Positions 15,460 through 24,509 are shown, counted from the stretch's first letter. The stretch: DNA of 35,162 nt from Akkermansiaceae bacterium (GCA_025354565.1 JANXMQ010000034.1:1-35162), one strand, 5' to 3'. The notes: generated by a model from the letters alone, not told the origin. Numbers and translations are program-made.

Positions 15460-16727
15460 CGCAACTGCTGGAGAATTTCATCGCGGCGTTTTTCATCGGC
15501 GATCATATCCGCTAGATGCTTGGCCTCCTCGAGATTCGAGTGAGCGGAATAGCCCTCTAAGAATGCGATCAAGACCTCATCGCTGCCACTGCTTTGTTGA
15601 TACTGGAGGACGAGTTGGGAGGCGGCTGAGTAATTAAAAGTCCCCTGCTCCTGAGCGGCCTCTGCCAGCGCCTTGCCGGTGATGCGGTCCACCTCGCCGG
15701 GGGCCTGGCGGGTCAGCCACTCGCGCAATTGATCGACATTCGCACGGGTCACTGTGCCCTCGCTACCTAACTGTTCGAGCTGGGATTCCGCCGTTTGTTT
15801 CGCGGCGGCGGCACGCTCCTCGGGACTGGCGTTCACGGCATCGAGAAAAGTGCTGACCTTGCCGTAGCCCTCAGCATCGACCAACTGCGAAGCGATGTGG
15901 GCGAAAGAGCCTTCTCGCTCGTCGGCGGGAACCAACTGACGGACCATTTCCGCATAAGCCTTCTGAGCCTCGGGACTGAGTTCCGGGAACGAGATTTGTT
16001 CTAAAATTTCACGCCGCTGGTCTTCGGGCAGGTCGCTGAGACGGCGGTTGGCTGCTGCTAGATCCGTCGAAATCAAGGAGTCCATCAAGGCCGCCTCGAA
16101 CTGCGAACGGACCTCGCTTTTGCCATCGAGCGTCTTGCTGTCGAAGGCTCCCCCTGCGATCTGCTGGTCGAACCACGCCGCAGCCGCCGTTAGATCCTGC
16201 TTCGCCCATGCGCGCAGGGCGGTGGCAAGCTGCCAGCCCACGCCGCTCGGGTCGGTCTGGATGCGGCCCGCGTAGTGCTCCAGCGCGAGCCTGGGGTCTT
16301 TGCCAATCAGCGGGCTGATCAGCATCGCCTCCAGCGCTTGGCGGGCATCGCTGGATAGGCCGAGCTTGGAAATATCATCCAGCGCGGCGATCATCTCCTC
16401 CTTGGACATGGTCATCACTCGCTGTTGAAAACTCATGATCGCACGGATGTTAGACATGCCCCCGCCATTTTGCATTTCCTGCATCAGGCCAGAGAGCTGC
16501 CGCCAGTCGATGGGATCTTTGCTATCGGCGACCGCGTTCCTACCGCTGTGGGCCGCGCGCGATGGATCCACGGGGACATCTCCGGCAGCCAGGGTTGCGG
16601 CGATTTTTTCACGCAACATTCCGCCATCTTTTTCCATCGAGGAAATCGAGCGCATTTGGGCTGCATTCCAAGCGCCAGCCAGAATGAGTGCCACCAACGG
16701 CGGGATAATATGGACTGCTTTCAACAT
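15456..16727 (-). CDS. Membrane-anchored repeat protein, Verrucomicrobial type (paralogue B)
   Basis: The 423-residue protein is the first gene of the two-gene minus-strand operon. A short N-terminal hydrophobic segment ('AVHIIPPLVALILAGAWNAA', about 4-23) probably anchors it, followed by a coiled-coil-like region and helical repeats such as 'LATALRAWAKQDLTAAAAWF'. The repeat spacing matches paralogue A, and both lack recognisable catalytic motifs. The stop overlaps the start of paralogue A by 4 bp, suggesting equal-ratio production and possibly a complex. It is divergent from the amidase gene across 119 bp. I do not recognise a function. Confidence 0.7.
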   Translation of the reverse strand: MLKAVHIIPPLVALILAGAWNAAQMRSISSMEKDGGMLREKIAATLAAGDVPVDPSRAAHSGRNAVADSKDPIDWRQLSGLMQEMQNGGGMSNIRAIMSFQQRVMTMSKEEMIAALDDISKLGLSSDARQALEAMLISPLIGKDPRLALEHYAGRIQTDPSGVGWQLATALRAWAKQDLTAAAAWFDQQIAGGAFDSKTLDGKSEVRSQFEAALMDSLISTDLAAANRRLSDLPEDQRREILEQISFPELSPEAQKAYAEMVRQLVPADEREGSFAHIASQLVDAEGYGKVSTFLDAVNASPEERAAAAKQTAESQLEQLGSEGTVTRANVDQLREWLTRQAPGEVDRITGKALAEAAQEQGTFNYSAASQLVLQYQQSSGSDEVLIAFLEGYSAHSNLEEAKHLADMIADEKRRDEILQQLR

Positions 16728-16846
16728 TGGAAAACTCGCTGCATGGATAGTCCGCTGTCAAGACCCGTGATCGACCTGTAAATTTCCACCCGCCGAAAAA
16801 AACCTAAGCTTCCCCTCGCACCGTGATCCTGCGATGAGTTCTGGCC

Positions 16847-17596
16847 ATGAAGCTGTTATTTAAATTCATTCTCCCTCTAACACTCGCGGCCTTCGTCACC
16901 TCCTGCGCGACCCACGCCCCCACCCATGGCACATCCACCACGTATTCCAGAGGCCTCGATGTCTATGGTCACCGTCCCGGACCCAAGGGCTTTAGAACCG
17001 TCATCATCGACGCGGGCCACGGTGGCAAGGACAGCGGCGCGAGCAGCCCACACACCGGCCAAATGGAAAAACAACTTACCCTGGACACCGCCAAGCGCCT
17101 GGCCGCACAGCTCAGCGGCGATTTCCACGTCGTCCTCATGCGCAGTGACGACACCTTCGTCGAGCTCGATGATCGTGTCGCCCGCGCCGATCATTACCCG
17201 GATGGCATCCTCGTTAGCATCCATTACAACAGCGGCCCGTCGAATCTCCGTGGCCCGGAATCCTATTACTGGCGCGTCGATAGCCACGGCCTCGCGGTCC
17301 GCTGCCAACAGGCATTGAACCAAGTCTGTGCGGTAAAAAGCGGCAACCGTGGCATGGTCCGCCGCCACATCCGCCTGACGCGCAACCCGCAAATCCCCTG
17401 TCTCCTGCTGGAGTGCGGCTACATCAGCAATGCCGCCGAGAGCCGACTTTGCGCCGATCCCGCCTACCGCCAGAAACTCGCGGTCGCTATTGCAGGAGCC
17501 ATCCGCACCCAAGCCGCCATCGGCGATGCCGGGACCGGCCCGCTGCCCGCCCCGATCAATTCACCGCCCAGCAGCGCGCACGATCCGCGCCAGTGA
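16847..17596 (+). CDS. N-acetylmuramoyl-L-alanine amidase, lipoprotein
   Basis: This Amidase_3-type Zn enzyme (249 residues) cleaves the amide between MurNAc and the stem peptide of peptidoglycan. A lipoprotein signal ends in 'FVTSC' with Cys20 as the likely lipidated residue, placing the enzyme at a periplasmic membrane face. Zn ligands and catalytic residues are visible: His58 in 'IDAGHGGKDSGA', Glu74 in 'QMEKQLTLD', His126 in 'SIHYNS' and catalytic Glu189 in 'LLLECGYISN'. The C-terminal ~30 residues are Pro/Ser-rich and probably disordered. There is no SPOR, AMIN or other targeting domain, so it is a minimal amidase. It is divergent from the repeat-protein operon. Confidence 0.92.
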   Translation: MKLLFKFILPLTLAAFVTSCATHAPTHGTSTTYSRGLDVYGHRPGPKGFRTVIIDAGHGGKDSGASSPHTGQMEKQLTLDTAKRLAAQLSGDFHVVLMRSDDTFVELDDRVARADHYPDGILVSIHYNSGPSNLRGPESYYWRVDSHGLAVRCQQALNQVCAVKSGNRGMVRRHIRLTRNPQIPCLLLECGYISNAAESRLCADPAYRQKLAVAIAGAIRTQAAIGDAGTGPLPAPINSPPSSAHDPRQ

Positions 17597-17719
17597 TGGT
17601 TTGAGGAATATTTCAGGAGTTCCACCTTCGTCAGTAAAGTGATCGCTGGGGGCTCTCCTCGCGTGTCAGCACGAATGATGAAAGAATCGTTCACTGCGGG
17701 GCTTACCCTCTTGTTGACC

Positions 17720-20056
17720 ATGAAAAGCCCGCTTCACGGAATCATCCCGCTATTCGTTTGCTGCCTCCCGCTCGGTGCAGCACCCGCGACGGACCCGAAG
17801 ACAGCCACCACAGACGCCCGCGAGATTGACGCGCTGCTGGTGAAGGATTGGAAGGCGAACAACATCCTGCCAAATCCGCCCGCCAGCGACGAGGTTTTCG
17901 TGCGCCGCGTCTATCTGGATGTCATCGGTCGAATTCCGACGACCGGTGATGCCACCGCATTTTTCGAATCCAAGCAGCCGAACAAACGCGCGGTGTTGAT
18001 TTCCTCGCTACTGGACAGCGAGGGCTACGTGCAGCATTTTTATAATTATTGGGCGGATGTGCTCCGCCTCCAGTCGCAGGGAGCGCAGGCCGGGCCGACC
18101 ACCGGTTACGCATATTCGAACTACATCCGCCTGAGCCTACGTGAGAACAAGCCCTATGACAGGCTCGCCAGTGAGCTGGTTTCCGCGACCGGCTTGGCAT
18201 GGGAAAATGGCGCGATTGGCTACTACATGCGCGACAAGGGGATGCCGTTGGACAACATGGCGCTGACCTCGCGGGTGTTTCTCGGCACCCGGATCGAGTG
18301 CGCACAGTGCCACAATCATCCCTTCGCGGACTGGACGCAAAAGGAGTTTTACGAGATGGCCGCGTTCACCTATGGCGTGAACGAGGGGGACACCGACAAG
18401 CGCATCGGTCTGCGGGACGCGTCCAAAGCCCGGACCGATGAAATTAATGCGCAGTATGCACGGGATAAGGCGACAGATCTGGTGAAAGCGAAACAGCAGC
18501 ACGACGCCGCGCTGGCAGCCCATGGCAAGGTGTCGAAGAATGTGAATACGGTGTTGAATCAGATCAATGGCTCCACCTTGCGTGGCACCGAGCAGGTCGA
18601 GCGCGACCGGGATCTGAAGCTGCCGGCAGATTACAAATACAAGGACGTGCCACCGCTCTCCGTCGTGAAGCCCGCGACAATCATGGGCGCGCCGGTCGCG
18701 CCGTATTCAGGTATGCGGCGCACGGAGGTTTTCGCAAAATGGATGACCTCGCCTGAGAATCCCTGTTTCACCAAAGTGCTGGCAAACCGCTTGTGGAGAC
18801 AAGCTTTCGGTGTGGCCCTGATCGAGCCGTTAGACGATTTGACTGAGGACGCGAAGGCGATGATCCCGGATTTGGAGGAACATCTGGAGAAACTGCTGAT
18901 TGCACGGCATTACAACATGAAAGCGTATCTCGCGGCGCTGTTGAATACGCGGGCTTATCAGGCGGCTGCCACCCGCGAGGAGTATCACGCCGGGGAGATC
19001 TATCATTTCACCGGACCGGTCCTGCGTCGCATGGCTGCGGAACAAATCTGGGATTCCTTCGTGACCCTCATTCGGCCCGACCCGGACACGCGGAACCTCG
19101 TGGCAGAAGCCGAGGCGGAGCAGCGGATGAGTATAGTTAGAAAACTTAACGACGCATTAGTGGCCACCCCGCCGACCGAACTCTTCGATCATTTCGTCGC
19201 GGCCTCGTCCCCCTATAGCGAACGCGGGACGCAACTGAAGACGCTCCAGATTCAGATCTCCGAAGCCCGGGCGAAGGAGGACAAGGAGCGGGTGAAAGAG
19301 CTAACAAGTCAGGTAAGCGCCTACGAGGCGTTAGCGCAGAAGGCGGTCATCGACAACATCCTTAATCCCGTTCTCATCAAGTTGCAGGAAAAAGTAACCG
19401 GTCATCCAGCCAAGGCTCCGTCCGAGGTCGGGGCAGAAAAAAGCAACCTTGCCGGTGGCGGAGAAATGCAGGGCATGGAAATGCAGAAGAGCTATGGGGG
19501 TAACTCAATCACGCAGTTTCTCAAGACCATGACCATCCCCGGTTACGACAAACCATCACAAACGAACGCCCAGGAAACCGCCCAACGCGAGGCCCAACGG
19601 AATGCTTTCTCCGCCGACGCGGATGCGCTGGGACTGAGCGCGAAGGAACGTCCGCAATACCTCGAATACCGCAAGCGGGCAGCCCGCGAATGGTTGCGCG
19701 CCGCGGAACTCGAAAGCCCCGCACCGCGTGGTCATTTCCTGCGCGAACTCGGCCAGAGCGACCGCGATTTCGTGGAAAACGGCAGTTCCGCCGCAAGCGT
19801 ACCGCAGGCGCTTCTACTGATGAATAGCCAGCTCATCCCGCAGATCCTCTCGCCATTTTCCCCGTTGATGCAAGGGGTGAACCGGGCCACTACCGCTGAG
19901 GGTAAACTCGAAGCGGTATGTCTCACCTTGTTTTCCCGCAAACCCACGGCGCGGGAAAAGGCAGTTTGGGCCACGGCGGTCGCTGGCGGCATGTCATCGG
20001 CGGATGATCTCGTCTTCGCCCTGCTCAATACCCAGCAATTCATCTTTATACAATAA
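17720..20056 (+). CDS. DUF1549/DUF1553 secreted protein with a CxxCH motif
   Basis: I start at the ATG at 17720 (778 residues), which places a clean signal peptide ('MKSPLHGIIPLFVCCLPLGA') at the N-terminus; the frame is open to a GTG at 17639. The DUF1549 region (about 35-210) has 'FVRRVYLDVIGRIPT' and ends in 'RIECAQCHNHPFADW', where Cys194, Cys197 and His198 form a CxxCH, the c-type haem attachment pattern. The DUF1553 region (about 330-480 and the C-terminus) has 'NPCFTKVLANRLWRQAFG' and 'FTGPVLRRMAAEQIWDSF'. Between them is a charged coiled-coil-like segment. These proteins are typical of Planctomycetes and Verrucomicrobia and are almost always paired with DUF1501, as here (12 bp downstream). 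Haem binding and a catabolic or oxidative role are inference; the substrate is unknown. Confidence 0.85.
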   Translation: MKSPLHGIIPLFVCCLPLGAAPATDPKTATTDAREIDALLVKDWKANNILPNPPASDEVFVRRVYLDVIGRIPTTGDATAFFESKQPNKRAVLISSLLDSEGYVQHFYNYWADVLRLQSQGAQAGPTTGYAYSNYIRLSLRENKPYDRLASELVSATGLAWENGAIGYYMRDKGMPLDNMALTSRVFLGTRIECAQCHNHPFADWTQKEFYEMAAFTYGVNEGDTDKRIGLRDASKARTDEINAQYARDKATDLVKAKQQHDAALAAHGKVSKNVNTVLNQINGSTLRGTEQVERDRDLKLPADYKYKDVPPLSVVKPATIMGAPVAPYSGMRRTEVFAKWMTSPENPCFTKVLANRLWRQAFGVALIEPLDDLTEDAKAMIPDLEEHLEKLLIARHYNMKAYLAALLNTRAYQAAATREEYHAGEIYHFTGPVLRRMAAEQIWDSFVTLIRPDPDTRNLVAEAEAEQRMSIVRKLNDALVATPPTELFDHFVAASSPYSERGTQLKTLQIQISEARAKEDKERVKELTSQVSAYEALAQKAVIDNILNPVLIKLQEKVTGHPAKAPSEVGAEKSNLAGGGEMQGMEMQKSYGGNSITQFLKTMTIPGYDKPSQTNAQETAQREAQRNAFSADADALGLSAKERPQYLEYRKRAAREWLRAAELESPAPRGHFLRELGQSDRDFVENGSSAASVPQALLLMNSQLIPQILSPFSPLMQGVNRATTAEGKLEAVCLTLFSRKPTAREKAVWATAVAGGMSSADDLVFALLNTQQFIFIQ

Positions 20057-20068
20057 CTATCAGACCCC

Positions 20069-21364
20069 ATGCAAGACCCGTTCATCCGCGCTGACGAACC
20101 AAGCCGTCGGCAGTTCATCGCCCGCACCGCTAGCGCCTTGTTAGGCGTCGGGCTGCTGCCGGAATTTTCCACCAACGCCTTCGCCGCCGCCCAGGCATCC
20201 ACCCTCAAACGCCCCGCCTGCGCGAAGAATGTGATCTATCTCTACATGTCCGGCGGCCAGAGCCATCTCGACACTTGGGATCCCAAAGAAGGGGTCGATA
20301 GCGCCGGACCGGTGAAGCCGATCAATACCAGCGCCGACGGCGTGCGCCTGTCCGAATACCTGCCGCTGACCGCCCAACAGATGCACCACGGCACCGTGAT
20401 CCGCTCGCTGACTTCCACCCAGGGCGCGCATGAGCAGGGAAACTATTTCATGCACACCAGCTATCAGGCGCGCGGAACCATCCAGCATCCGTCAATGGGC
20501 GCATGGCTCAGTTACCTGCAAGGTGGCGGCAATCCGATGTTGCCCAGTTCGGTCTATATCGGAGGTGCCAGCAGGCATCCGGGCGCGGGCTTTTTCCCGC
20601 CAGCCCACACGCCGCTGTTCGTCAACAGTCCAGAGAACGGCATCAAGAATATCAAGCCGCTGCCCGGCATCACTCAGGAAAAACTGACATCACGTCTGCA
20701 ACTCGCCGGTGAGTTTGATGCGGATTTCCACAAAACCTTTCCACAGCGCAACGTGAATGCCTACTCGGACATGTATGATCACGCGCTAACGATGATGAAA
20801 TGCAAGGACATCACCGCCTTCGACCTGACCAATGAGAAGCCGGAAACGCGCAAGAACTATGGCAAGGATCCCTTCGGTCAGGGCTGTCTGTTAGCCCGCC
20901 GCTTGGTGGAACGCGGCGTGCGCTACGTGGAGGTCAGCCTGGGTGGCTGGGACACCCACGCGGCGAATTTCGTCCGGGTGCCCGAGCTGTGCGAGATTCT
21001 CGACAAGGCGCTCTCCAGTTTGCTCGCCGATCTGGATTCGCGGGGAATGCTGAAGGACACACTGGTCGTCGTGGCGTCGGAATTCGGCCGCACTCCCACG
21101 ATCAATAGCAACGAGGGCCGCGATCACTATCCCAAAGCATTTTCCGGCGCCCTGTTCGGCGGCGGGGTGAAGGGCGGTGCGGTCTTCGGCTCCACCGACA
21201 AGACCGGCGCGGTGGTGGAGGAAAACAAGCTCACCATCCCGGACTTCAATGCCTGCATCGCCTACGCCCTCGGCCTGTCGCTCGATCAGGTGGTGATATC
21301 TCCGTCCAAACGGCCCTTCACCGTGGCCGACAAGGGCCAGCCAGTGCCGCAACTTTTCACCTGA
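20069..21364 (+). CDS. DUF1501 (sulfatase-fold) Tat-exported protein
   Basis: The 431-residue protein begins with a twin-arginine signal 'SRRQFIARTASALLGVGLLP' (Arg13-Arg14), so it is probably exported folded through Tat. DUF1501 belongs to the alkaline-phosphatase/sulfatase-like fold. The family features are 'NVIYLYMSGGQSHLDTWDPK' (early strand with metal-ligand Asp), 'GGWDTHAANF', and 'LVVVASEFGRTPTIN…GRDHYP' with the conserved Glu/Arg/Asp/His. There is no Cys/Ser formylglycine motif of true sulfatases, so calling it a sulfatase is not justified. It follows the DUF1549/DUF1553 gene by 12 bp; the pair forms a conserved module of unknown substrate. Confidence 0.88.
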   Translation: MQDPFIRADEPSRRQFIARTASALLGVGLLPEFSTNAFAAAQASTLKRPACAKNVIYLYMSGGQSHLDTWDPKEGVDSAGPVKPINTSADGVRLSEYLPLTAQQMHHGTVIRSLTSTQGAHEQGNYFMHTSYQARGTIQHPSMGAWLSYLQGGGNPMLPSSVYIGGASRHPGAGFFPPAHTPLFVNSPENGIKNIKPLPGITQEKLTSRLQLAGEFDADFHKTFPQRNVNAYSDMYDHALTMMKCKDITAFDLTNEKPETRKNYGKDPFGQGCLLARRLVERGVRYVEVSLGGWDTHAANFVRVPELCEILDKALSSLLADLDSRGMLKDTLVVVASEFGRTPTINSNEGRDHYPKAFSGALFGGGVKGGAVFGSTDKTGAVVEENKLTIPDFNACIAYALGLSLDQVVISPSKRPFTVADKGQPVPQLFT

Positions 21365-21499
21365 TCTCTGGTAAATCCCCCCCCGCCTTGCTCGGTGTGA
21401 TCGCCACCTTCCCGAGCGGAACCACGTCCACTGTCGTCTGAGGGAAACAGAGTCGGACATTCGCTCGACTCTCGGCTCGCGCCCGCCCACGCTGGCGGC

Positions 21500-24301
21500 A
21501 TGAAACGCCTTTTCCTGCTCGACGGCATGGCCCTGATCTACCGCGCCCATTTCGCGTTCATCCAAGCACCTATCAGAAACTCCAAGGGCGTGAATACCTC
21601 CGCGCTCTACGGCTTCATCAACACGCTGCTGTTCATTCTGGAAAAGGAAAATCCCACCCACATTGGAGTCGCCTTCGACACCTCCGCGCCCACGCCACGC
21701 CACATCCGCTACCCGGCCTACAAGGCCCAGCGCGATGAAATGCCGGAAGAACTCGCCGCCGCGATTCCCCATGTGAAAACCCTCTGCCGCGCGTTCCACA
21801 TTCCCGTGTTAGAACTCGATGGCTTCGAGGCGGATGACATCATCGGCACGCTGGTAAAACGCGCGGAGCCGGATGATTTCGAGTCGTTCATGGTCACGCC
21901 GGACAAGGATTTCGCCCAGCTCCTTTCATCCCAAACCTTCATGTGGAAACCCGGCCGCAAAGGCAACGACCACGAAATCATCGGCCTGCCTCAACTCCCG
22001 GAAATCTGGGGCGTCACCGAGCCTCACCAGATCATCGACCTGTTAGGGCTGATGGGCGACGCCTCGGACAACATCCCCGGCGTTCCCGGCATCGGCCCGA
22101 AGACCGCGCAAAAACTCATCGCGGACTACGGCTCGATAGAAAACCTCCTCGCCCACACCGCCGACCTCAAAGGCAAGCAGCGGGAAAATGTCGAGACCCA
22201 CGCGGACATGGCCCTGCTCTCAAAGGAACTCGCCACGATCATCCTGGATGTCCCGGTCGAAGTCTCGTGGGACGACCTCGTGCTCTCACCACGCGACGAC
22301 GAGGCTCTTAAAAACCTCTTCAACGAGTTTGAATTCCGCACGCTGTCAAAGCGCCTATTCTCCACCGGGAGCGCGGAATTCATTCCGCCCGAATCATCTG
22401 CCGCCACCCCCACCATCTTCGAAACCTTCAAAACCATCCGCGAGGTCGCCCACACCTATCATCTCGCCGACACCCCGGAACTCCAGCAACAACTCTTCAC
22501 CGAGCTTGCCCAACAAAAAGCTTTCTGCTTCGACATCGAAACCACCGGCCTCGACCGCTTCACCTCAAAGTTGTTAGGCATCGCGTTTTCCTGGAAAGCC
22601 CATGAAGGCTGGTATCTTTCTATCTCAAATCTCAAATCTCAAATCTCAGATCTGAAATCCGTCCTCTCCTCCCCGGCGGAAAAAATCGGCCACAACCTCA
22701 AGTTCGATCTCTCGATCCTCCATCATCACGGCATCAAGGTCACCGGACCGTTCTTTGATACCATGCTTGCCGATACCCTCATCGCACCCGAGCGCCGCCA
22801 CTCGATGGACTACCTCTCGGAAATTCTGCTAGGCTACACCCCGGTTAAGCTCGCAGACGTGGCGGCGGCTTCCAACCGCCAAGCCCCTCCCTCCGATGAC
22901 CTCTTCGCCCACGCCGCAATCACTAAAGCCTCGAAAGACCTCGACATCGCCGCCATCCCCCTGGCCGTCCTCGCCGAGTACGCCGCCGAGGACGCCGATG
23001 TCACCTATCAGCTCGCGCAAAAACTTCGCCCGCTGCTCAAACATTCCGGCCAGGAAACAATCCTCCACGACATCGAAGGCCCACTCCTCCCCGTCCTCGT
23101 CGCCATGGAAATGGAAGGCATCGCCATCGACCCCGCAGCCCTAACCGTCATCGGCGACGAGTTGCAAATCCAAATCGATAGTCTCGTGAAATCCATCCAC
23201 GCCCACGCCGACCGATCATTCAACATCGCCTCGCCAAAACAGTTAGGCGAAATCCTCTTCGACCAGCTCGGCCTCGCGGACAAGGCGAAGAAAACCAAAA
23301 CCGGCCAGTATAAAACCGACGAGCAGACCCTCGCCACCCTCGAAGGCAAGCACCCGATCATCACCGACATCCTCGCCTGGCGTGAGGCCACGAAACTCAA
23401 GTCCACCTACCTCGACGCCCTGCCCACCCACATCGTCGCGGAAACCGGCCGCATCCACACCCATTTCCACCAGCTCGTCGCCGCCACCGGCCGCCTCGCC
23501 TCCACCGATCCGAACCTCCAGAACATTCCCATTCGCTCCGAAGCCGGTCGAAAAATCCGCAAAGCCTTCGTCCCTAGAAAATCTGAAATCTCAAATCTCA
23601 AATTTGAAATCCTCTCCTGCGACTACTCCCAGATCGAGCTCCGCGTCATGGCCGCGCTCTCGCAGGACGCCACCATGATCGAGGCCTTCCAGAACGGTGC
23701 CGACATCCACACCATTACCGCCGCCAAGGTCTTCGTCATCGACCCGGAAAACGTCACATCCGACATGCGCCGCACCGCCAAGATGGTGAACTTCGGCATC
23801 ATCTACGGCATCTCCGCCTTCGGTCTCAGCCAGCGCCTCGCGATCCCGCGCACCGAGGCATCTAACATCATCGACGCCTACTTCCGCGAGTATCCCGCTA
23901 TCCGACAGTTCATGGACCGCACCGTCAATGAAGCCCGCGAATCCGGCTATGTGGAAACCCTCAGCGGTCGCCGCCGCTATTTCCCAGATCTCAAATCTGG
24001 CAATCAAAATCTGCGCGGAAATGCCGAGCGCGCCGCCATCAACTCCCCCATCCAAGGCACCGCTGCCGACATGATCAAGCTCGCCATGATCCGCATCGAC
24101 GCTTTGCTAAGGGAAAAGCCCTACCAAACGAAGATGCTCCTCCAGGTCCACGACGAACTCGTCTTCGACCTCGCCCTCGACGAGCAAGACGAACTCGTCC
24201 CAAAAATTCTATCCGCCATGAAAACCGCGCTCCCCCTGCCCCACGGCGTCCCCATCGAGGTGGAATCTGGCACGGGTGCTAACTGGCTGACGGCGCATTG
24301 A
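21500..24301 (+). CDS. polA: DNA polymerase I
   Basis: The full-length 933-residue Pol I has three domains. The 5'-nuclease (about 1-290) has 'FLLDGMALIYRAHFAF' and the 'GDASDNIPGVPGIGPKTA' helix-hairpin-helix. The 3'-5' exonuclease (about 320-500) has an intact Exo I 'FDIETTG' (Asp345, Glu347) and 'GHNLKFDLSIL'. The polymerase has motif A 'DYSQIELR' (Asp708), the O-helix 'RRTAKMVNFGIIYG' and motif C 'VHDELVFD' (Asp885). It fills gaps in replication and repair. Oddly, two arrays of a 7-bp repeat are read in frame: one encodes residues 375-387 (ISNLKSQ-type) in the exonuclease domain, the other residues 694-704, ending four residues before Asp708. All catalytic residues survive, so the enzyme should be active. 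Confidence 0.96.
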   Translation: MKRLFLLDGMALIYRAHFAFIQAPIRNSKGVNTSALYGFINTLLFILEKENPTHIGVAFDTSAPTPRHIRYPAYKAQRDEMPEELAAAIPHVKTLCRAFHIPVLELDGFEADDIIGTLVKRAEPDDFESFMVTPDKDFAQLLSSQTFMWKPGRKGNDHEIIGLPQLPEIWGVTEPHQIIDLLGLMGDASDNIPGVPGIGPKTAQKLIADYGSIENLLAHTADLKGKQRENVETHADMALLSKELATIILDVPVEVSWDDLVLSPRDDEALKNLFNEFEFRTLSKRLFSTGSAEFIPPESSAATPTIFETFKTIREVAHTYHLADTPELQQQLFTELAQQKAFCFDIETTGLDRFTSKLLGIAFSWKAHEGWYLSISNLKSQISDLKSVLSSPAEKIGHNLKFDLSILHHHGIKVTGPFFDTMLADTLIAPERRHSMDYLSEILLGYTPVKLADVAAASNRQAPPSDDLFAHAAITKASKDLDIAAIPLAVLAEYAAEDADVTYQLAQKLRPLLKHSGQETILHDIEGPLLPVLVAMEMEGIAIDPAALTVIGDELQIQIDSLVKSIHAHADRSFNIASPKQLGEILFDQLGLADKAKKTKTGQYKTDEQTLATLEGKHPIITDILAWREATKLKSTYLDALPTHIVAETGRIHTHFHQLVAATGRLASTDPNLQNIPIRSEAGRKIRKAFVPRKSEISNLKFEILSCDYSQIELRVMAALSQDATMIEAFQNGADIHTITAAKVFVIDPENVTSDMRRTAKMVNFGIIYGISAFGLSQRLAIPRTEASNIIDAYFREYPAIRQFMDRTVNEARESGYVETLSGRRRYFPDLKSGNQNLRGNAERAAINSPIQGTAADMIKLAMIRIDALLREKPYQTKMLLQVHDELVFDLALDEQDELVPKILSAMKTALPLPHGVPIEVESGTGANWLTAH
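22622..22660 (+). repeat. 7-bp tandem repeat inside polA (exonuclease domain)
   Basis: There are five units: ATCTCAA three times, ATCTCAG, ATCTGAA, then ATCC. It is translated as ISNLKSQ ISDLKS (residues 375-387), in a stretch that in related Pol I enzymes is a variable surface loop between exonuclease strands. Because 7 and 3 share no factor, each sense frame gives the same cyclic heptapeptide without stops, so insertion in this orientation needs only length compatibility. Confidence 0.85.
23581..23612 (+). repeat. 7-bp tandem repeat inside polA (next to motif A)
   Basis: There are four units: ATCTGAA, ATCTCAA twice and ATTTGAA, then ATCC. It encodes 'SEISNLKFEI' (residues 695-704) between 'RKAFVPR' and the motif A strand. 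Pol I proteins I know have a short acidic turn here ('PRDEDH…'), so this copy seems to replace that turn and add a few residues. It ends four residues before the catalytic Asp708. Confidence 0.85.
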
Positions 24302-24448
24302 AACTGAATCAAAATCTTGATCAGCTCTGGACCAAAATTCCATCTATCCGCTTAAAACACGCAGAATTTTCACTTTCGCCTCCATCGTGAAACCATTGTG
24401 ATCTGCCGCCTCTTCCCATGTCTGCCGAGCATCTTTCCACCGCCCTTT

Positions 24449-24476
24449 TCCGCGAGACTCGCGGAGCCGGGTTTTT
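24449..24476 (+). terminator. Weak terminator-like hairpin after polA
   Basis: TCCGCG (24449-24454) and CGCGGA (24460-24465) can pair around AGACT; the wider palindrome is CCGCGAG-A-CTCGCGG. A 5-T run (24472-24476) follows after a 6-nt gap, so the geometry is imperfect. It lies about 150 bp after the polA stop, which itself is followed by AT-rich non-coding DNA. Confidence 0.35.
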
Positions 24477-24509
24477 CGTGTCTTAGCGGGCCGGAACGCT
24501 CCTTTTTAT

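Noticed and set aside
16728-16846. TTGACA on the minus strand upstream of the repeat-protein operon
   Set aside because: No acceptable -10 hexamer lies 16-18 bp downstream; a lone -35-like hexamer is not evidence enough.
20891-21799. Minus-strand open frame of about 300 codons opposite the DUF1501 gene and the start of polA
   Set aside because: It is Gly/Arg/Val-rich low-complexity protein with no recognisable domain; the plus-strand genes are clear.
23988-24015. Third heptamer-like stretch in polA (ATCTCAA, ATCTGGC, AATCAAA, ATCTGCG)
   Set aside because: Only the first unit matches well, and the encoded segment (PDLKSGNQNLR) has the normal length of Pol I at this place, so it is not an insertion.
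24268-24279. TGGCACGGGTGC near the polA stop as a sigma54 -24/-12 element
   Set aside because: The -24 half is perfect but the GC falls at the wrong spacing, and it lies inside polA far from urtB.
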